Source of the DNA: Cricetomys ansorgei | Taxonomy: Eukaryota > Chordata > Mammalia > Rodentia > Nesomyidae | Reading direction: 5' to 3' | Length of the DNA stretch: 64,000 nt | Assembly: GCA_026225945.1 (NCBI GenBank) | Contig: JAMJFZ010002307.1 | Location: forward strand, 8,658,501 to 8,722,500 | In this document: piece after piece, positions 22,860 through 34,329 of the stretch | How the letters are laid out: each line of letters opens with the position of its first letter | Position numbering within the stretch: the stretch's first letter is position 1 | Translations under genes and position numbers: made by a program | The notes under the pieces: generated by a model | Seen by the model: the letters and a program-made list of their open reading frames with translations, nothing else | Databases searched by the model: none | What the model was told of the DNA's origin: nothing

Positions 22860-23084
22860 TAATTCATCTATTAATAAATTACCTATTTGGCCTTACTGAT
22901 CTGTTTGTTTATTGCTTGTAAATGTTATACTGTCTCAAATGTGATAAATTTATAATAAATCTTGAAAAATGTAGCCCTAGCTTTCCCACTTTGATTTCCC
23001 CCACCGTTAAAAAATGTTCCAAATATTCTGTTTCCTTTGTATTTTCTATTTGATTTTGTGGAGTTGGAGAAGACTTAGTCTTTT
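22860..23084. other. Unassigned DNA
   Basis: A short AT-rich spacer between SINEs. Confidence 0.4.
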
Positions 23085-23300
23085 AAAGTTTATTTATATT
23101 TTACATGTATGAATATTTGCCAGCATGTATGTCTTTGCACCACATGTATACCTGGTGCCCTTGGAGATGCGAAGAGGGGTCAAATCCCACAGAACTGGAG
23201 TCCTGGATAGTTGTGAGCCACCATATGGTTGTTAGGAATGAAACTCCAATCCTCTGCAAGAGCAACAGTGCCCTTTACTATTAAGTCATCTCTCAAGCTC
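23085..23300 (-). repeat. B3-type SINE, minus strand
   Basis: The inverted tail 'aagtttatttatatttt' is followed by 'gtgcccttggagatgcgaag', 'gaactggagtcctggatag', 'ttgtgagccaccatatgg' and the inverted head ending 'agtcatctctcaagct'. Nearly full length. Confidence 0.9.
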
Positions 23301-23308
23301 AAGAACAT

Positions 23309-23400
23309 TTTTTTTTTAAATAGTTTCTCCTGTAGCCCAGACTGAGGTTGAAATCAGTGTGCATCGCCAGATATTCTGTAACTTCTGATCTTCATTCCCT
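23309..23400 (-). repeat. Old B1-like fragment, minus strand
   Basis: A T-rich start followed by 'ctcctgtagcccagactgag' and 'ttgaaatcagtgtgcatc' resembles an inverted, very diverged B1 or proto-B1. Confidence 0.5.
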
Positions 23401-23421
23401 CACCTCCAGTGATGTTAACGA

Positions 23422-23626
23422 AGGTGTAGAGAGATTGCTAAGTGATTAAGAATACTTTATCTTCTGATCTGAGTTCCATCCCAGCACCTACCTGACAACC
23501 ACCTGTAATTTCAACTCTAGGAAATCCAGTGCCTTCTTCTGGTACTAACTCACATATCACACACACAGACACAAACTAATAATAATAACAATAACAATAA
23601 TAACAATAATAATAATAATAAATCTT
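23422..23626 (+). repeat. B2-type SINE with expanded (AAT/AAC)n tail
   Basis: The head reads 'gtgtagagagattgctaagtg', then 'tctgagttccatcccagc', 'gccttcttctggtactaac' and an AC run. The tail has expanded into AATAAC/AAT triplets (23578-23623) and ends 'aataaatctttga', consistent with microsatellite birth in a SINE tail. Confidence 0.85.
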
Positions 23627-24237
23627 TGAGCTATAACATCAACTGGCAGCTTCTATAAAGGTTCTTCACTGGATCTCCACTGGATCGCTTGGATTTGCTT
23701 GGACCAACACTGGAATTTTTCCTACAGTATGGCTTCCAGCCCATAAGTGTGAACAGTGTTTACTCATCAACATCTCTAATTTCCTTTGGTAAAAACTTTA
23801 TCATTTCTAGCGTTCAAGTCTTGCATGATTCATTAGACTTATTATGCTCAAACTTTTCATATTATAATCAGTTATCTTAAAATACCATTTTCCAGCAAGG
23901 AGTAGCACCGATGTTTGCATGTCCAGCTTAGGTTCTGCAAACTTGCTAAAGTCACAGTGGTTTTTTCTTGTAACTTGATTTAATTTTTTTGTCATTCTTA
24001 CCCAGGAGGTAAAGGCTTTGTTCTAAAGTCAACAACTCAAGCAACCACAGAATTCATATTTGTACATTGAAGCTTTTAAAGTGTATTCTGCTGAAGATAT
24101 CTCAAGTATTTTTTTGGGACAGAGTCTAGCTGTGTAACTGAGGAGAGCTTCACAGTCACTATTGCCCATGCATGCAAGTACACAATTGGAGACTTGAAAT
24201 CCACAACAAGACTCTTCCTCTGTTGTTTTTTACTTTA

Positions 24238-24330
24238 TATTTTGAGACAAGGTCTCTTATTGGACCTAGAACTCACCAATTAGCAAATGCTAGGGCTCCT
24301 CTTGTCTCTGCCTTCTCAGTTCTACAGGTA
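24238..24330 (-). repeat. B4/B1 fragment, minus strand
   Basis: 'tttgagacaaggtctcttat', 'acctagaactcaccaattag' and 'cctcttgtctctgccttc' match the inverted B1-derived part of B4. Internal bases are missing. A weaker B1-like piece at 24108-24180 may be related. Confidence 0.7.
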
Positions 24331-25507
24331 AGAGCTCTAATACTCTGGGTCATTGGAAATTGCTCAGTGAGGCAAAGACAGTATTAATATGTGGCTAATT
24401 AAGCCCTACTGTATATAGTCAACATCTTTCTTGTATTTGAATCAATATCCTGTTTGTGAGGTTCCTCAGTCAATGGTTACTAACAGGCCCCATTCCCAAC
24501 TTGGTGTGAGCACCAGATACTATTTCCTGGTAATTATTTTGGGTTCCTCTTACCTTAACATTCTCAATGTTGATTTAAATTTTAAGTATATCTATCATCA
24601 CTGAGAAAGAAGTATCCTCATTAACAAGTAAGATAAACAATTCCTTGCCTATCACAATCTCATTTCTTAAAATGCTCTATATCATTAGCAATTTCATATC
24701 CATAGGTACGAACACTTCACCACACATGGTACATGTTATACACACAAGGTACATGTTAAACAGATAGTAAATACTTGAGCACTATTGGGTCTAGGGGCAC
24801 ATACCACACCAGGAGCAAAGCTGGATTGGAGGATTGATGTCAGAAAACAGTGTTTTCTGCCTCTGGAAGCAGTAGTCAGGGAGATTTGGGCAGGACATTT
24901 GAGAACTGCGAATGGCTAAAATGTGCTATAGAAGGGATTGGATGGGACCAAAATGCTCTGAAGTTTATTCTTCCCACAGCAGGTCCTACATAGTTATATA
25001 CAAGAGTATTCTTTTGACGTAGAACTTCCTTAGACATGTTTCAGAGTTTGCACCTCTGCATGACCCAGTAGGTTACAGAACTTAGGACATGTACATATTT
25101 TTATATGCTTATGTTATGCCATACTTATATCCTTCTGTATAACTGAGTGATGCTCAAACTGCCTTACATGATAAAGGATTTCAGCTGTAGTTTTGAAAAT
25201 TAGCAAGTCTACAAACTTGGAATCAAGTTTCCACTTTTGTAATTGTTTTTTTAACAAATATTTTCTACCAAATATCCAAATCATCGGTAGAGCCAATTCA
25301 ATACTATACCTTCTCAGCTCCTAAGACTGTGAGGCAGGAGATTGAAAGATGTTCCCATAATAATAAGCTGATATTGACTAATAATTTTCCAGGATTAAGA
25401 AAGGCAGACAGTAGTAGAAAATGATAATTTGATACAGTAGAACAAGTTCAGGTCTGAGAGGGCTTTGTAGTCTCACTCTGTGTATCATTTCAGAACTCAG
25501 AAAAAAT
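24331..25507. other. Unassigned AT-rich DNA
   Basis: No repeat or gene recognised. Confidence 0.4.
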
Positions 25508-25745
25508 AAAAATCTATGGAGATATTGCTCAACACATAAGACTTAAGAGTACACATCACACTTGCAGAAGACCCACATTCAGTTCCCAAAACCAGTGGTG
25601 AGAGCTCACAAACTTGAAACTCCTGCCCCAGGGAATCTAAGCCCTTTGGGCTTTGAGGGCACCTGCAGTCATGTGTATATATCCATACAGAAGTGTGCAC
25701 ACACATAATGAATAATGGAAATACAATAAAAACATTTTTTAAAAA
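25508..25745 (+). repeat. B2/B3-type SINE, diverged
   Basis: The degenerate head 'tatggagatattgctcaac', B-box-like 'cattcagttcccaaaac', 'agtggtgagagctcacaaac' and a tail region 'ggaaatacaataaaaacatt' are in the B2/B3 plus-strand order. Confidence 0.7.
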
Positions 25746-26265
25746 GCAGAGGAGATAATACTCACTTCTAGATACCAGCATCCAATGCTCATAGTACCTA
25801 AAGATACCTAGAAATCTTCCCATTTCTTTTCTTCTTGTTCTTGTGTCCATATGTACACCAGAATGTAGTTATGTTGAACCAATAATGATGTAGAAGAGGA
25901 GATGAATTCCCACAACACAAAACTTGAAGTGAGATTCTTGTATGTCTACAACCTCCCCATTGATGGTGGGTGGGTACCAAGTCTTGAAACATTTCCCCCT
26001 AGCCAGGACTTTGAATCCCCACAGTCAAAATACAAAAACCTCTCCAGGAATATAAGTCACAAAATCTGAGACATAAATAAAACAGTGGCTCAATTGTTTT
26101 CTGGTGTAAATTTTTATTATTCTTTCAGACAAGAGCATAGCCCACACGACAGATGTCAATCATTTCAAAGTCCTTTGCCAATTTCAATATCATAAATATC
26201 AATCCCAATTATGATTAGTCTTACAAAGTAGTAATTTCTGTGTTGTTTTGTTTCTTTGGTTTGGC
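25746..26265. other. Unassigned DNA
   Basis: No repeat or gene recognised. The frames at 25497-25992 have no identifiable domain. Confidence 0.4.
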
Positions 26266-26410
26266 TTTTTTTTTTGAGACAGGGTTTCTCTGTTGTTACT
26301 CTGGCTGGAACTCTATAGATCAGTTTGAGGCTGGCCTAGAACTCACAGAGATCTGCCTGCCTCTGCCTCCCAAGTGCTGGTATTAAAGGCATACACCATT
26401 GCTGTCTGAC
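26266..26410 (-). repeat. B1 SINE, minus strand
   Basis: The poly-T and 'gagacagggtttctctg' start an inverted B1. 'ttgttactctggctgg', 'gaactcacagagatctgcc', 'tgcctcccaagtgctgg' and 'attaaaggcatacacc' follow. It is well preserved compared with the MIR fossils. Confidence 0.95.
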
Positions 26411-27456
26411 TGTAATTTATGTTTTTTTTTTAAATGACTGGCTTTGAAAAATTTTACCTATAACTGGGTGTATAGACACTTCCCTTAATGCCATGAGGGC
26501 TTTTAGGTAGCCATGAATGCTGGTGACAGGAAAAAAATGCACTGTAATCACTGACCATAAAGGATACATGAGGGAAAACCTATGTTGAAAAGTAGGAAAA
26601 TTTAATTATACGTTTAATTCTACTATAAACCCAACTTATGGCTGAAACAGGTTTACACTTGTCTATGTGACATGCATTAAGGATAGTCATCTTTTATTCT
26701 CCTAAATGCCACAGAATCACCTCACTGTCCTTGCAAAGGCATCAGTGATAACAGACAATGTTGGGAGCAATGAGTCCAATCTGTGTCCTTTTCCTTCATT
26801 AGCCAGGGGTCTTGCTTCATAACCAGTAAGCAGCCCTTCTTCTGCTCCCCAAAATGGTTGCTTAAAGGTGGAGAATTCTAATCTTTTCTCTTTTAGGAGT
26901 TTTAAGTTGAGCCTCCTGGCCTCTTCTTTATTGCTGAACTCAGCTCTTCTAGTTGCAAGGAAGATTTTAATGTTTCCCTTCTCCATCTTTCTTAAAAAAT
27001 AACAACATTTCTCTCTAAAGCAACTAATGTCATCACTGAGTAAATGGGAAGAATCTTCCCTCACCCCCAAAACAAATTCTTCCCAATAGAAAGTGAATAA
27101 ATGGAGTCCAAGCAATGTTACTTTTTCCCTGAGTGATTTCTTTAAACATATTTTGCTGCTTTCACGCAGCTACCTGGCAGTTTTGCTTTATTGCAGCCAG
27201 AAGGTTGAAAGGCATTGCTTTTAAATATCTTGAAAGTTTTTCATTGATAAGAAAAGGTGGTAAATTCACTTTTAAGTGAACACTAGCACACACATCACAA
27301 ATCAGGCATTTTGATAGCATCTAAGTTCACACTTTGAGGTATGAAGAACTCTGGTTATTGTCACTTAGTTGGAAGTCCAAGAAGTGTGGAAGAAATGTAA
27401 GAAAAGTTCAGGATTTTGGGAGATACTGTATGGGCTGTATTCTATGTGCATTATTC
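26411..27456. other. Unassigned DNA with one 132-codon open frame
   Basis: No interspersed repeat recognised. The minus-strand frame at 26717-27115 is the longest frame outside repeats, but it shows no family motif I know and no splice or promoter support. I regard it as chance. Confidence 0.4.
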
Positions 27457-27478
27457 TGTGTGTGTGTGTGTGTGTGTG
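27457..27478. repeat. (GT)n microsatellite
   Basis: About 11 GT units, followed by imperfect GT-rich DNA to about 27520. Confidence 0.95.
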
Positions 27479-27520
27479 TAGGTGTGTATGTTGTGTGTTT
27501 GTGTCTCTATGTGTGTATGT

Positions 27521-28517
27521 GATAGGCAAGAAGATATTGTAAATAAAAAATAAAAAAAAATAGCTGAACATAGCATAAGTGTTGTATTAACTTAGTTATG
27601 AAATTAAATATGCCAGAAAGAAAAACAATTGCAAATATATGTTAGTTGTAAATCTCCATTCACAGGCATAACAGTTTAACTATTTGGGAATGGCATATTA
27701 TTGAAAAGATTATTTTGTCTTTCCAAACAAGAGCATATAGTACCCACTCTATTTTGTTTAGTTTTAAAGGCCATGGGAATTGATACCAACTGTCTCTGAA
27801 AACAGGAACAGAGAGGAGATTACTGTCTGAAGATGGAGCAGGAGGAGAGAACTGGCTTTGAAATCAAAGACTCGTCATCGATCAAGTCTTTGTTGCTCTA
27901 GTGCAAGGACTTATATACACCTTCTCATTTTTCCTATGGGTCTGAGCGTAGCAGGGCCTACAATAGAGTGATGGGGGATTAGATGAGTAGAGGAGACCAA
28001 TGGGTTCTCATCCTAGAAACAACCAGACCCTTGCCTCCCCCCATCCTGCTTTTCTCTTCCAAGGAAAGAAAGGGACAACCAGATATACTAATCATGTGAC
28101 TCTCTGGCTCTGTTGTCCTGAACAGTACAGTTAGATGTGCTTCTAACAAATATCTTTAAATGAGGTCGTGGGATGACATTAGAAATACAGGAAGATCTCT
28201 GGCACTGAAGTCCTTTACCCCCAATTTAAGATGTACTGTTTGTTTGTTTTTCCTTTGTTTCTCCTTCATTATAATTGTAAGAATGAAGAGGTAGGTGTTT
28301 GGGTGCACTCGTAGTTGAAAAGGAAACTATTTAAAAGCTAAGGATGTGATCTGAAGGAAGAATAGGGAGACATGATATACAGTATATAGACCAGTACATG
28401 GCACATCAAGAGATGCTACTTAGTAACTCCAGAGCAATAAACATATTCCTGTCATGTTTGATGTAAATATTTTGAGGGTGACTATTTAGTTTCCAGCCAT
28501 CATACAGTTTTATAACA

Positions 28518-28520
<3 letters not shown>
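27521..28520. other. Unassigned DNA
   Basis: No repeat or gene recognised. Confidence 0.4.

Positions 28521-28604
<84 letters not shown>
28521..28604. repeat. (TA)n(CA)n compound microsatellite
   Basis: About 25 TA units pass directly into about 17 CA units. Long pure TA arrays of this kind are unstable and can extrude cruciforms. Confidence 0.98.
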
Positions 28605-28607
<3 letters not shown>

Positions 28608-28839
28608 GTTTAAATAAATGGTACAGAGAATATTCATTAAAGATACAATTTGTGAGACTACTATTTCTTACTAAACCTTGAAAGAAAACATTTTATGTAC
28701 ATGTTCTTAGCTCTTACTAATACTCAGTGGGCTGGGGCCAGGGGGGGTGTCCAAATAATACCATAAGTTGTCAGAACACACTAATATGTAAGGATTGAGA
28801 TAGATTTTATCTATGGAGAAGGAACATTAATCTTTATCT

Positions 28840-29930
28840 AAAAAAAATGTTGTGTTAGCATGTTTATATTTTTCCCCAGAATATTTAAAGTGAAAGGGAA
28901 GCATCAGCTCCCACATTCTTTAAACACAGCCATAGGCCAACTCTGCAAACGAGCCACTCTAATGTGAAAACACTTCCAAAGTTCTAAATGAGTTGTCCCT
29001 GCGGTAATAAAGAGGGGACATTTTACAGTATGACAGTATGTAAGACAGCATTGTCAGCTGTAGTTTATTTAAAGCACGAGGCCTGTAACAGGAAAATAAT
29101 GACTTTAATAAAATTTACTATTGACTTTGTAGGCTAAAATCTTTCTGTCGTCAGGAACACAGAAAAACAACCTGTCTGAAATGGTTCAGTTAAATATATT
29201 CCTTTAATATTTCAAAGCAATTTGATTTTTTAATATACTTGCTACTTCAGAAGACACGGTAGGATGTGGAAATTAGTATTTTTAATAGAAAGTTGGTATT
29301 GCTTACATAAGGAAAAATCAGTAACGACCTATGACACTGTCGGTGGAAAACAACATTTGAAGAGGTTGCAGAAGCAGTCTCTACAGTTCCTTGAAAAACT
29401 CTCTAAAGCTGTATTGCAAATGAACGATTTATGAGACACCCAATGCCCTTCTTTTCTGAAGGGTATCTTTTAATCATGCCACGTAATTTCTCAGCGAGAA
29501 TGCCTAAGAGCTTACTGGCATATGTGAGACTCTACAGCATGTTAACAAGGTTGGGGGCACATCTAAAAACTAGAAAATGTAGGAAACATATGGCCTGGGT
29601 TTACTCTCCAGCCAATTTGATTAAACCTGGTCTAGATTGTTTGTGGTGTGTAAGAGAGGTCATGCCCATTCTGTGTGAAAGGCTGAAGAAATGCCATTCC
29701 TCTAACGTTTACATAGTTAAAATAAACTGTGGTAAAAAGTTTCCCAACAGTATATGACAGCTCAATTTAGAGGTGAAGCCTTTTAATAAAACCTCATGAA
29801 ATGAATACTTTGGTTTATGCACTCTGTTTGTGTTTCCCACTGGAGTGCTTAGCATTATGAAGCTGTGGTTACTTGTTTTACTGCTGCAGAATAGCATCAT
29901 GAAAGGCAAGCCCCAAGCCTTGTATCAGAA
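28840..29930. promoter_or_regulatory. Candidate conserved non-coding block
   Basis: Repeat-free for over 1 kb. CpGs remain in AT-rich sequence ('gcaaacgagcc' 28946, 'tgtcgtcagg' 29147, 'gtaacgacc' 29323, 'actgtcggtgg' 29337, 'tctcagcgagaatg' 29490). It also holds many AT-rich core sites and adjoins the hairpin at 29942. The 108-codon frame at 29431-29757 has no recognisable domain. The regulatory call is an inference. Confidence 0.35.
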
Positions 29931-29941
29931 AATATCCAATG

Positions 29942-30007
29942 AGTAGAGATGCTGATGGTAGGACCTTAATGTGCAGCTGTTAAGGTCCTACCATCAGCAT
30001 CTCTACT
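29942..30007. repeat. Perfect inverted repeat: 28-bp arms, 10-nt loop
   Basis: The arm at 29942-29969 is the exact reverse complement of the arm at 29980-30007. The spacer is 'tgtgcagctg' (29970-29979). Pairing stops at the next base on each side (G opposite G). No target-site duplication flanks it. An octamer-type ATTTGCAT lies at 30010-30017, just outside the right arm. RNA from either strand would form a 28-bp stem. It could be an RNA hairpin, a cruciform or the scar of a template-switch mutation. Confidence 0.95.
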
Positions 30008-30017
30008 GCATTTGCAT

Positions 30018-31351
30018 TTAACATGGTATTGTAAAGTATATCGGCTTCAATTACAGGATATTATTTAAACAAAGGAGAAAATCCATGGGTTTTTTTTTTT
30101 TACATATTACCTTATAGCTTACTTAAAGAGAAATGTCGAACCTCAGAATCACATACTTGTAAATTTTTCTAAGCTTTCAAGGTAAGAGGAACTTTGTAAC
30201 AGAAGCATGCTTTTCTGAATTAAGTATATATGCTGTTCATACTTGGAAGAAAGAGAATGCAATAGTAAAAATTAATAAAAATAAGATAAGGTGGTTCATT
30301 TATGTAAAGATTGTGGCATGAACATGTCATGTGAAGATGGAATTCTATTTCAATGTCATCTACCATCTCAAGAGCATTCCCAGGAGAATTAGCTTGTGCC
30401 TTAAACCAATTAAGTGTTCAATATATTGGCATTAGCAGATATAATGGTTCTTAAGGGTAGTCTTTATTCTAACCTGTTTTTTTTCCCCTAGGTTTGAGCT
30501 TGGTGTCATTCTGGGACCGTCCCTGATGTGAGGGGTGAAGTCAGGAAGGTTGGCATTTGCTGCACTGGCCATCTATCCCATAACAGCTCTCAGAATTTCC
30601 AAGCTTTTGGCCTGACTCCAAGTACTGTAAGATTTCATGAGCTATTTTGTCCTTATGCACATAACTGCCACAGTTGTAAACATGGTATGCAAATACATGT
30701 ACAGTGTACAGGTGCTGATGCTTAGTGAATTCTTCTGGAAGAGTTGTGTTTAGGTTGTGCATCCATCAGGTGATTGTGACCCTGACATAATGAAGTGGGT
30801 ATATTGAATGTTCAAGATATAAGACTACTAATAAATGCAATTTATTTACTTCCCAGATGCATGGAAAGAAACTACTATTCATGCCTCCGTTATTCTTAGA
30901 CAATATTAATACAGTTAAGAGACAACATAAGGAGAACAATTATGTATTTCATAGTTTGTCTGGATGACCACAGGCAGTGTGAGTCTCCTTAATTATGCCT
31001 TGCTGCAAAATGAAAGTGTCTTTGGTGACAAGTACAGATGACACTGCTATTTAAGGAAGTTACTTGTTAAGTGCAAATGTGAATAGTTTGTTTTCCTAGA
31101 GTTTCAAGACCTTGTTATGTGGGATGCAGAGTTTTGCAAACATGAGGATTATCCTTATTTTCACTCCCAACATTTTGTAGTTCCCAGATTTCCATGTGGG
31201 TTTATAGAAGGTAAGAAATCATCTGTACCCTAGTTAATCACTAACTTGATCTAATCCTTTATATTTGAATATAATCTTAGACTCACTCATTTGAAGCAAC
31301 AACAACTAGGGAGCCTTACAAATCAATTAAAGAATAGACCCAAGTAAAACC
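30018..31351. other. Repeat-poor DNA, unassigned
   Basis: No SINE or LTR. A poly-T run lies near 30090. Frames near 30528-30762 overlap on both strands and are not recognised. Confidence 0.4.
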
Positions 31352-31495
31352 CTTCCTTTATTTATTACTTCAATGAGTATTTATTGTGTTTTATTTTTCA
31401 GACATTGATTAGAACAAAATAAATCCCCTGGCCCAAAGGATCTTTATTTTTCCTATCAAAGACAGATAACAACCCAGATGCATAAGTTAATACAT
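31352..31495 (-). repeat. L2/MIR-type fossil, minus strand
   Basis: 'cctttatttattacttcaat' followed by 'gagtatttattgtgtttt' and 'agaacaaaataaatcccctgg' resembles the inverted 3' end of an ancient L2-type element. It is highly diverged. Confidence 0.5.
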
Positions 31496-31533
31496 CTTCT
31501 CAAGTGGCAAAATGGTCGATAAAATAAATGAAT

Positions 31534-31612
31534 AAAAGAAAAGAAAAAGAAGAGAGGAAGGAAGGAAGGAAGAGAAAGAAAAGAATAGAGGAAAAAAGAA
31601 AGGACAAGAAAA
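31534..31612. repeat. (GAAA/GGAA)n purine tract
   Basis: An imperfect purine array of AAAG and GGAA units on the plus strand. The Lys-Glu-Arg frame here is artefactual. Confidence 0.95.
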
Positions 31613-32351
31613 TATCAAGTAGGGTCAGAGGTTGGCAGATAGAGTCCAAAGTCTGCAATCAGCTCAGAGAACACTGGGGTCATGTGACCCTTTCAACTGG
31701 GGCACTATCATCATGAGGATATCACTCACCTCATTCAGCAGGTCATTTTGACTTTAGTCAAAAATGAACTGAAAAGAAATCTATGAGAGAACTGTTCATG
31801 TAAAAACAGCTATGTTAGGTTAACATTCCAGCCAGTTAACTTAGGTTACACTGTTCACAATCGGGTCACTAATCTTATAAATTCATGATGTTAGGAAGGG
31901 TGTTGGTACATCAAACAAAGATTCTTTCTGTGTTTTTAAAGACTACAGATAAAAGGCCCTGGCACAACACTGCATGTGTAATGGATGCTGTTTTAAAGAA
32001 TATATTGCTGACCATATTGTGAATATGTAAGACTTAAATTCGAGCAACCTGAAGGCCAACTGTCTTGTAATGAACTAAGGACAGACAAAGGGACGGTACA
32101 GGAGGAGGGGAGAAGGCCTGCCTATAGGTGCCATCTCTGATCATGGAAACTTTCTCTGTGTTCTGGCTTCTGATATCCAGATGACTATATTGGGAAAGAA
32201 AACTCCAAATGCTGTGGGATTTAAGGGCACAATCATGGTTCACCCTTGAAATGTATGTTCCATCTATATACTGGAAACATTTATAGACTGGTGCGGTGAT
32301 GTATATAGGAGTGTATAAAGGAGAAAAAAGGCTATGTACAGTCATACATGA
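31613..32351. other. Unassigned DNA
   Basis: No repeat or gene recognised. The 121-codon minus-strand frame at 32034-32399 runs into a B1-like element and shows no domain. Confidence 0.4.
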
Positions 32352-32566
32352 TCCCAGCACTAGGAAGACAAAGGAACAAGGGTGAGGGATCCAGGCCATC
32401 CTCAGATCTTAGGTTTGAGGTCAGCCTGGCCTTCCTGAGAACTGCCTCATTAAACAAACAAATAGCCAAACAAATAATAAGTAATTAAGTAAGTAAATGA
32501 ATAAATGGATAAGTAAGCAAGTAAGTAAGATAGTCAATCAATCACTCAAATAAACAAATAAAAAGT
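32352..32566 (+). repeat. Old B1-like SINE with long A-rich tetranucleotide tail
   Basis: 'gatcccagcactaggaagac', 'tttgaggtcagcctggcc' and 'gagaactgcctcatt' give a diverged plus-strand B1. The tail, 32450-32566, has grown into mixed AAAC, AAAT and AAGT units. Confidence 0.75.
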
Positions 32567-34329
32567 AGAAAAATGTGCTTAACTGTAAACTGTTCTTTAA
32601 AATGATAGTGAGGCTAACACAACTTAGCTAGTTTCAAAATGCATGTGATCAGTGACAAGCACACTAGCTAACAACTAGCCAACTTTGAAGAAAAAGTGGA
32701 TGAAGTCCATCAGGCACTTCTCCATCAATATTGCCATCCCTCCAAAGTAAAGTCGTTCATAATACTAAAAAAAAAAAAAATTGTTTACTATATAAAGCTT
32801 TCAAGAGATATAAAATTATTTCCATACTAAAATATAGTTCATGTATCTCACACATTTTTCAGTCTCTTACTTTGATAAAAAGCCAATAGCTGTTTATACT
32901 CTTAATATTCCTTGACATTTGCCTTTCATTGATCAGTTAAGAATTTCAGCAGGTGTAAATTTACCACTTTGGGATAGCATGCCACCCACAGTGAGCTGGT
33001 CATGACCTTTGAGTCACTAGTCTTTATGACCATTCTGTAGCTGTCTTAAGTCAAGAACATTTGAGGCTCCCTTACATAGTATTTCAGAGAATACTAATTA
33101 ACACCCAAGACACGAAATTCAGAGGCATTAGTAAGCCTCATAAGCAGATATAGTTCATCTTTTTACTTAAGTTCTGTGTGGTTACTGAAGATTATGGATT
33201 AGACGTATCTACTTATTCTATGTGTGGTTGTATTCTGGCACCTGAACAGGGACTTGAACCCTGGACCCTCAGAATGCAGGTTACTGACTGGTCTTCACCC
33301 ACAATACAGTTCCATGAACTCTCCACAGAAGAGAATGGACCGTTGAAGGAAAATTAAGAGAGATTAAGAAAAATGAACACAGTAGTTCATTTTTCCAGTG
33401 GGACAATATATGACACACTTATAGTGCTATTAAGACTCACATAGAACACGACTTAGGTATAATAAAGAGTTTATTTCAATAATAAAAATTAAAGAAATTA
33501 AAACTTAGAAAATTAAGAGTTAGAGAACACAAAATAACAATGTGCACATTGGGGAAAAAATTACAAGGCTTCCCTCTCTGACAAAGATTTTGCTCTAACT
33601 CCTTAGCAAAAAACTTCAGGGTGCTTATGTCAAGCATTCATCAAAAAAAAAAAAAAAGAACCAATGCAAGAGTGTTCATCCCCTCCCAGGTGAAGGCCTC
33701 TGATCTTCAAGGTTAATTTTAGTGAGTAGTCTTAACACAATAGTTTACTCTACATACTTACTGTTAAAGGAGGCAAATATTCAGAAGTGAATTATCTATT
33801 TGTTTTTTTAAGCTTGCTGACCTACTGTCTAGGCTCTTCATTTCTGATCTTAACTATGACTCTGTTTCCATGGGAAGGTCAGTTTAACCAAGAAAAAGTT
33901 TTTATGATATGTCTACTGAATGCATGAATAGTTTTCACATGCCAAGACTTGAAGGTTAGTTTACAATTACTTAGAGCTGAGACGGCCATGACCTTCTCCC
34001 AGCTGGTCCAGGAATTGATTTGAGTTTTAACTATTAGAACAAATAGACAATATTATTGATGAGAGGCTTTTGTCACCATACAGTAAAGATGAGAAAGAGG
34101 TAAAGCAGTTAAGGAATTTCAATATCAGCAAGGGGCCAGGAATCTTGTCAAACTGGCACACCCATTGCTTGGATTATTGGGTCCCAAGATATAGCAGACA
34201 TTCTGGTTACCTGGTTCTTACATCCAGAATCCTACCTTTGAACATTATGTTGGAGAAGAAGTTTTCAGACCACTGAGCTCTGGGTCAGGGATTGCTTTCT
34301 ATTGAAAGACTATCCTCATCAATTGGATT
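32567..34329. other. Repeat-poor DNA, unassigned
   Basis: No confident SINE. Poly-A runs lie at about 32767 and 33642. A short tRNA-like or SINE-like piece near 33240-33300 ('gggacttgaaccctggaccc') may be a remnant of an inverted ID/B4 head. Confidence 0.4.

Noticed and set aside
29942..30007. Hairpin as a MITE or transposon end
   Set aside because: No target-site duplication, only a 10-nt centre, and no second copy found in the window.
32034..32399. 121-codon minus-strand frame
   Set aside because: It overlaps the start of a B1-like SINE and shows no domain.
33240..33300. tRNA-like segment 'gggacttgaaccctggaccc'
   Set aside because: No full cloverleaf or A box was found. It is probably a remnant of an inverted ID/B4 head.
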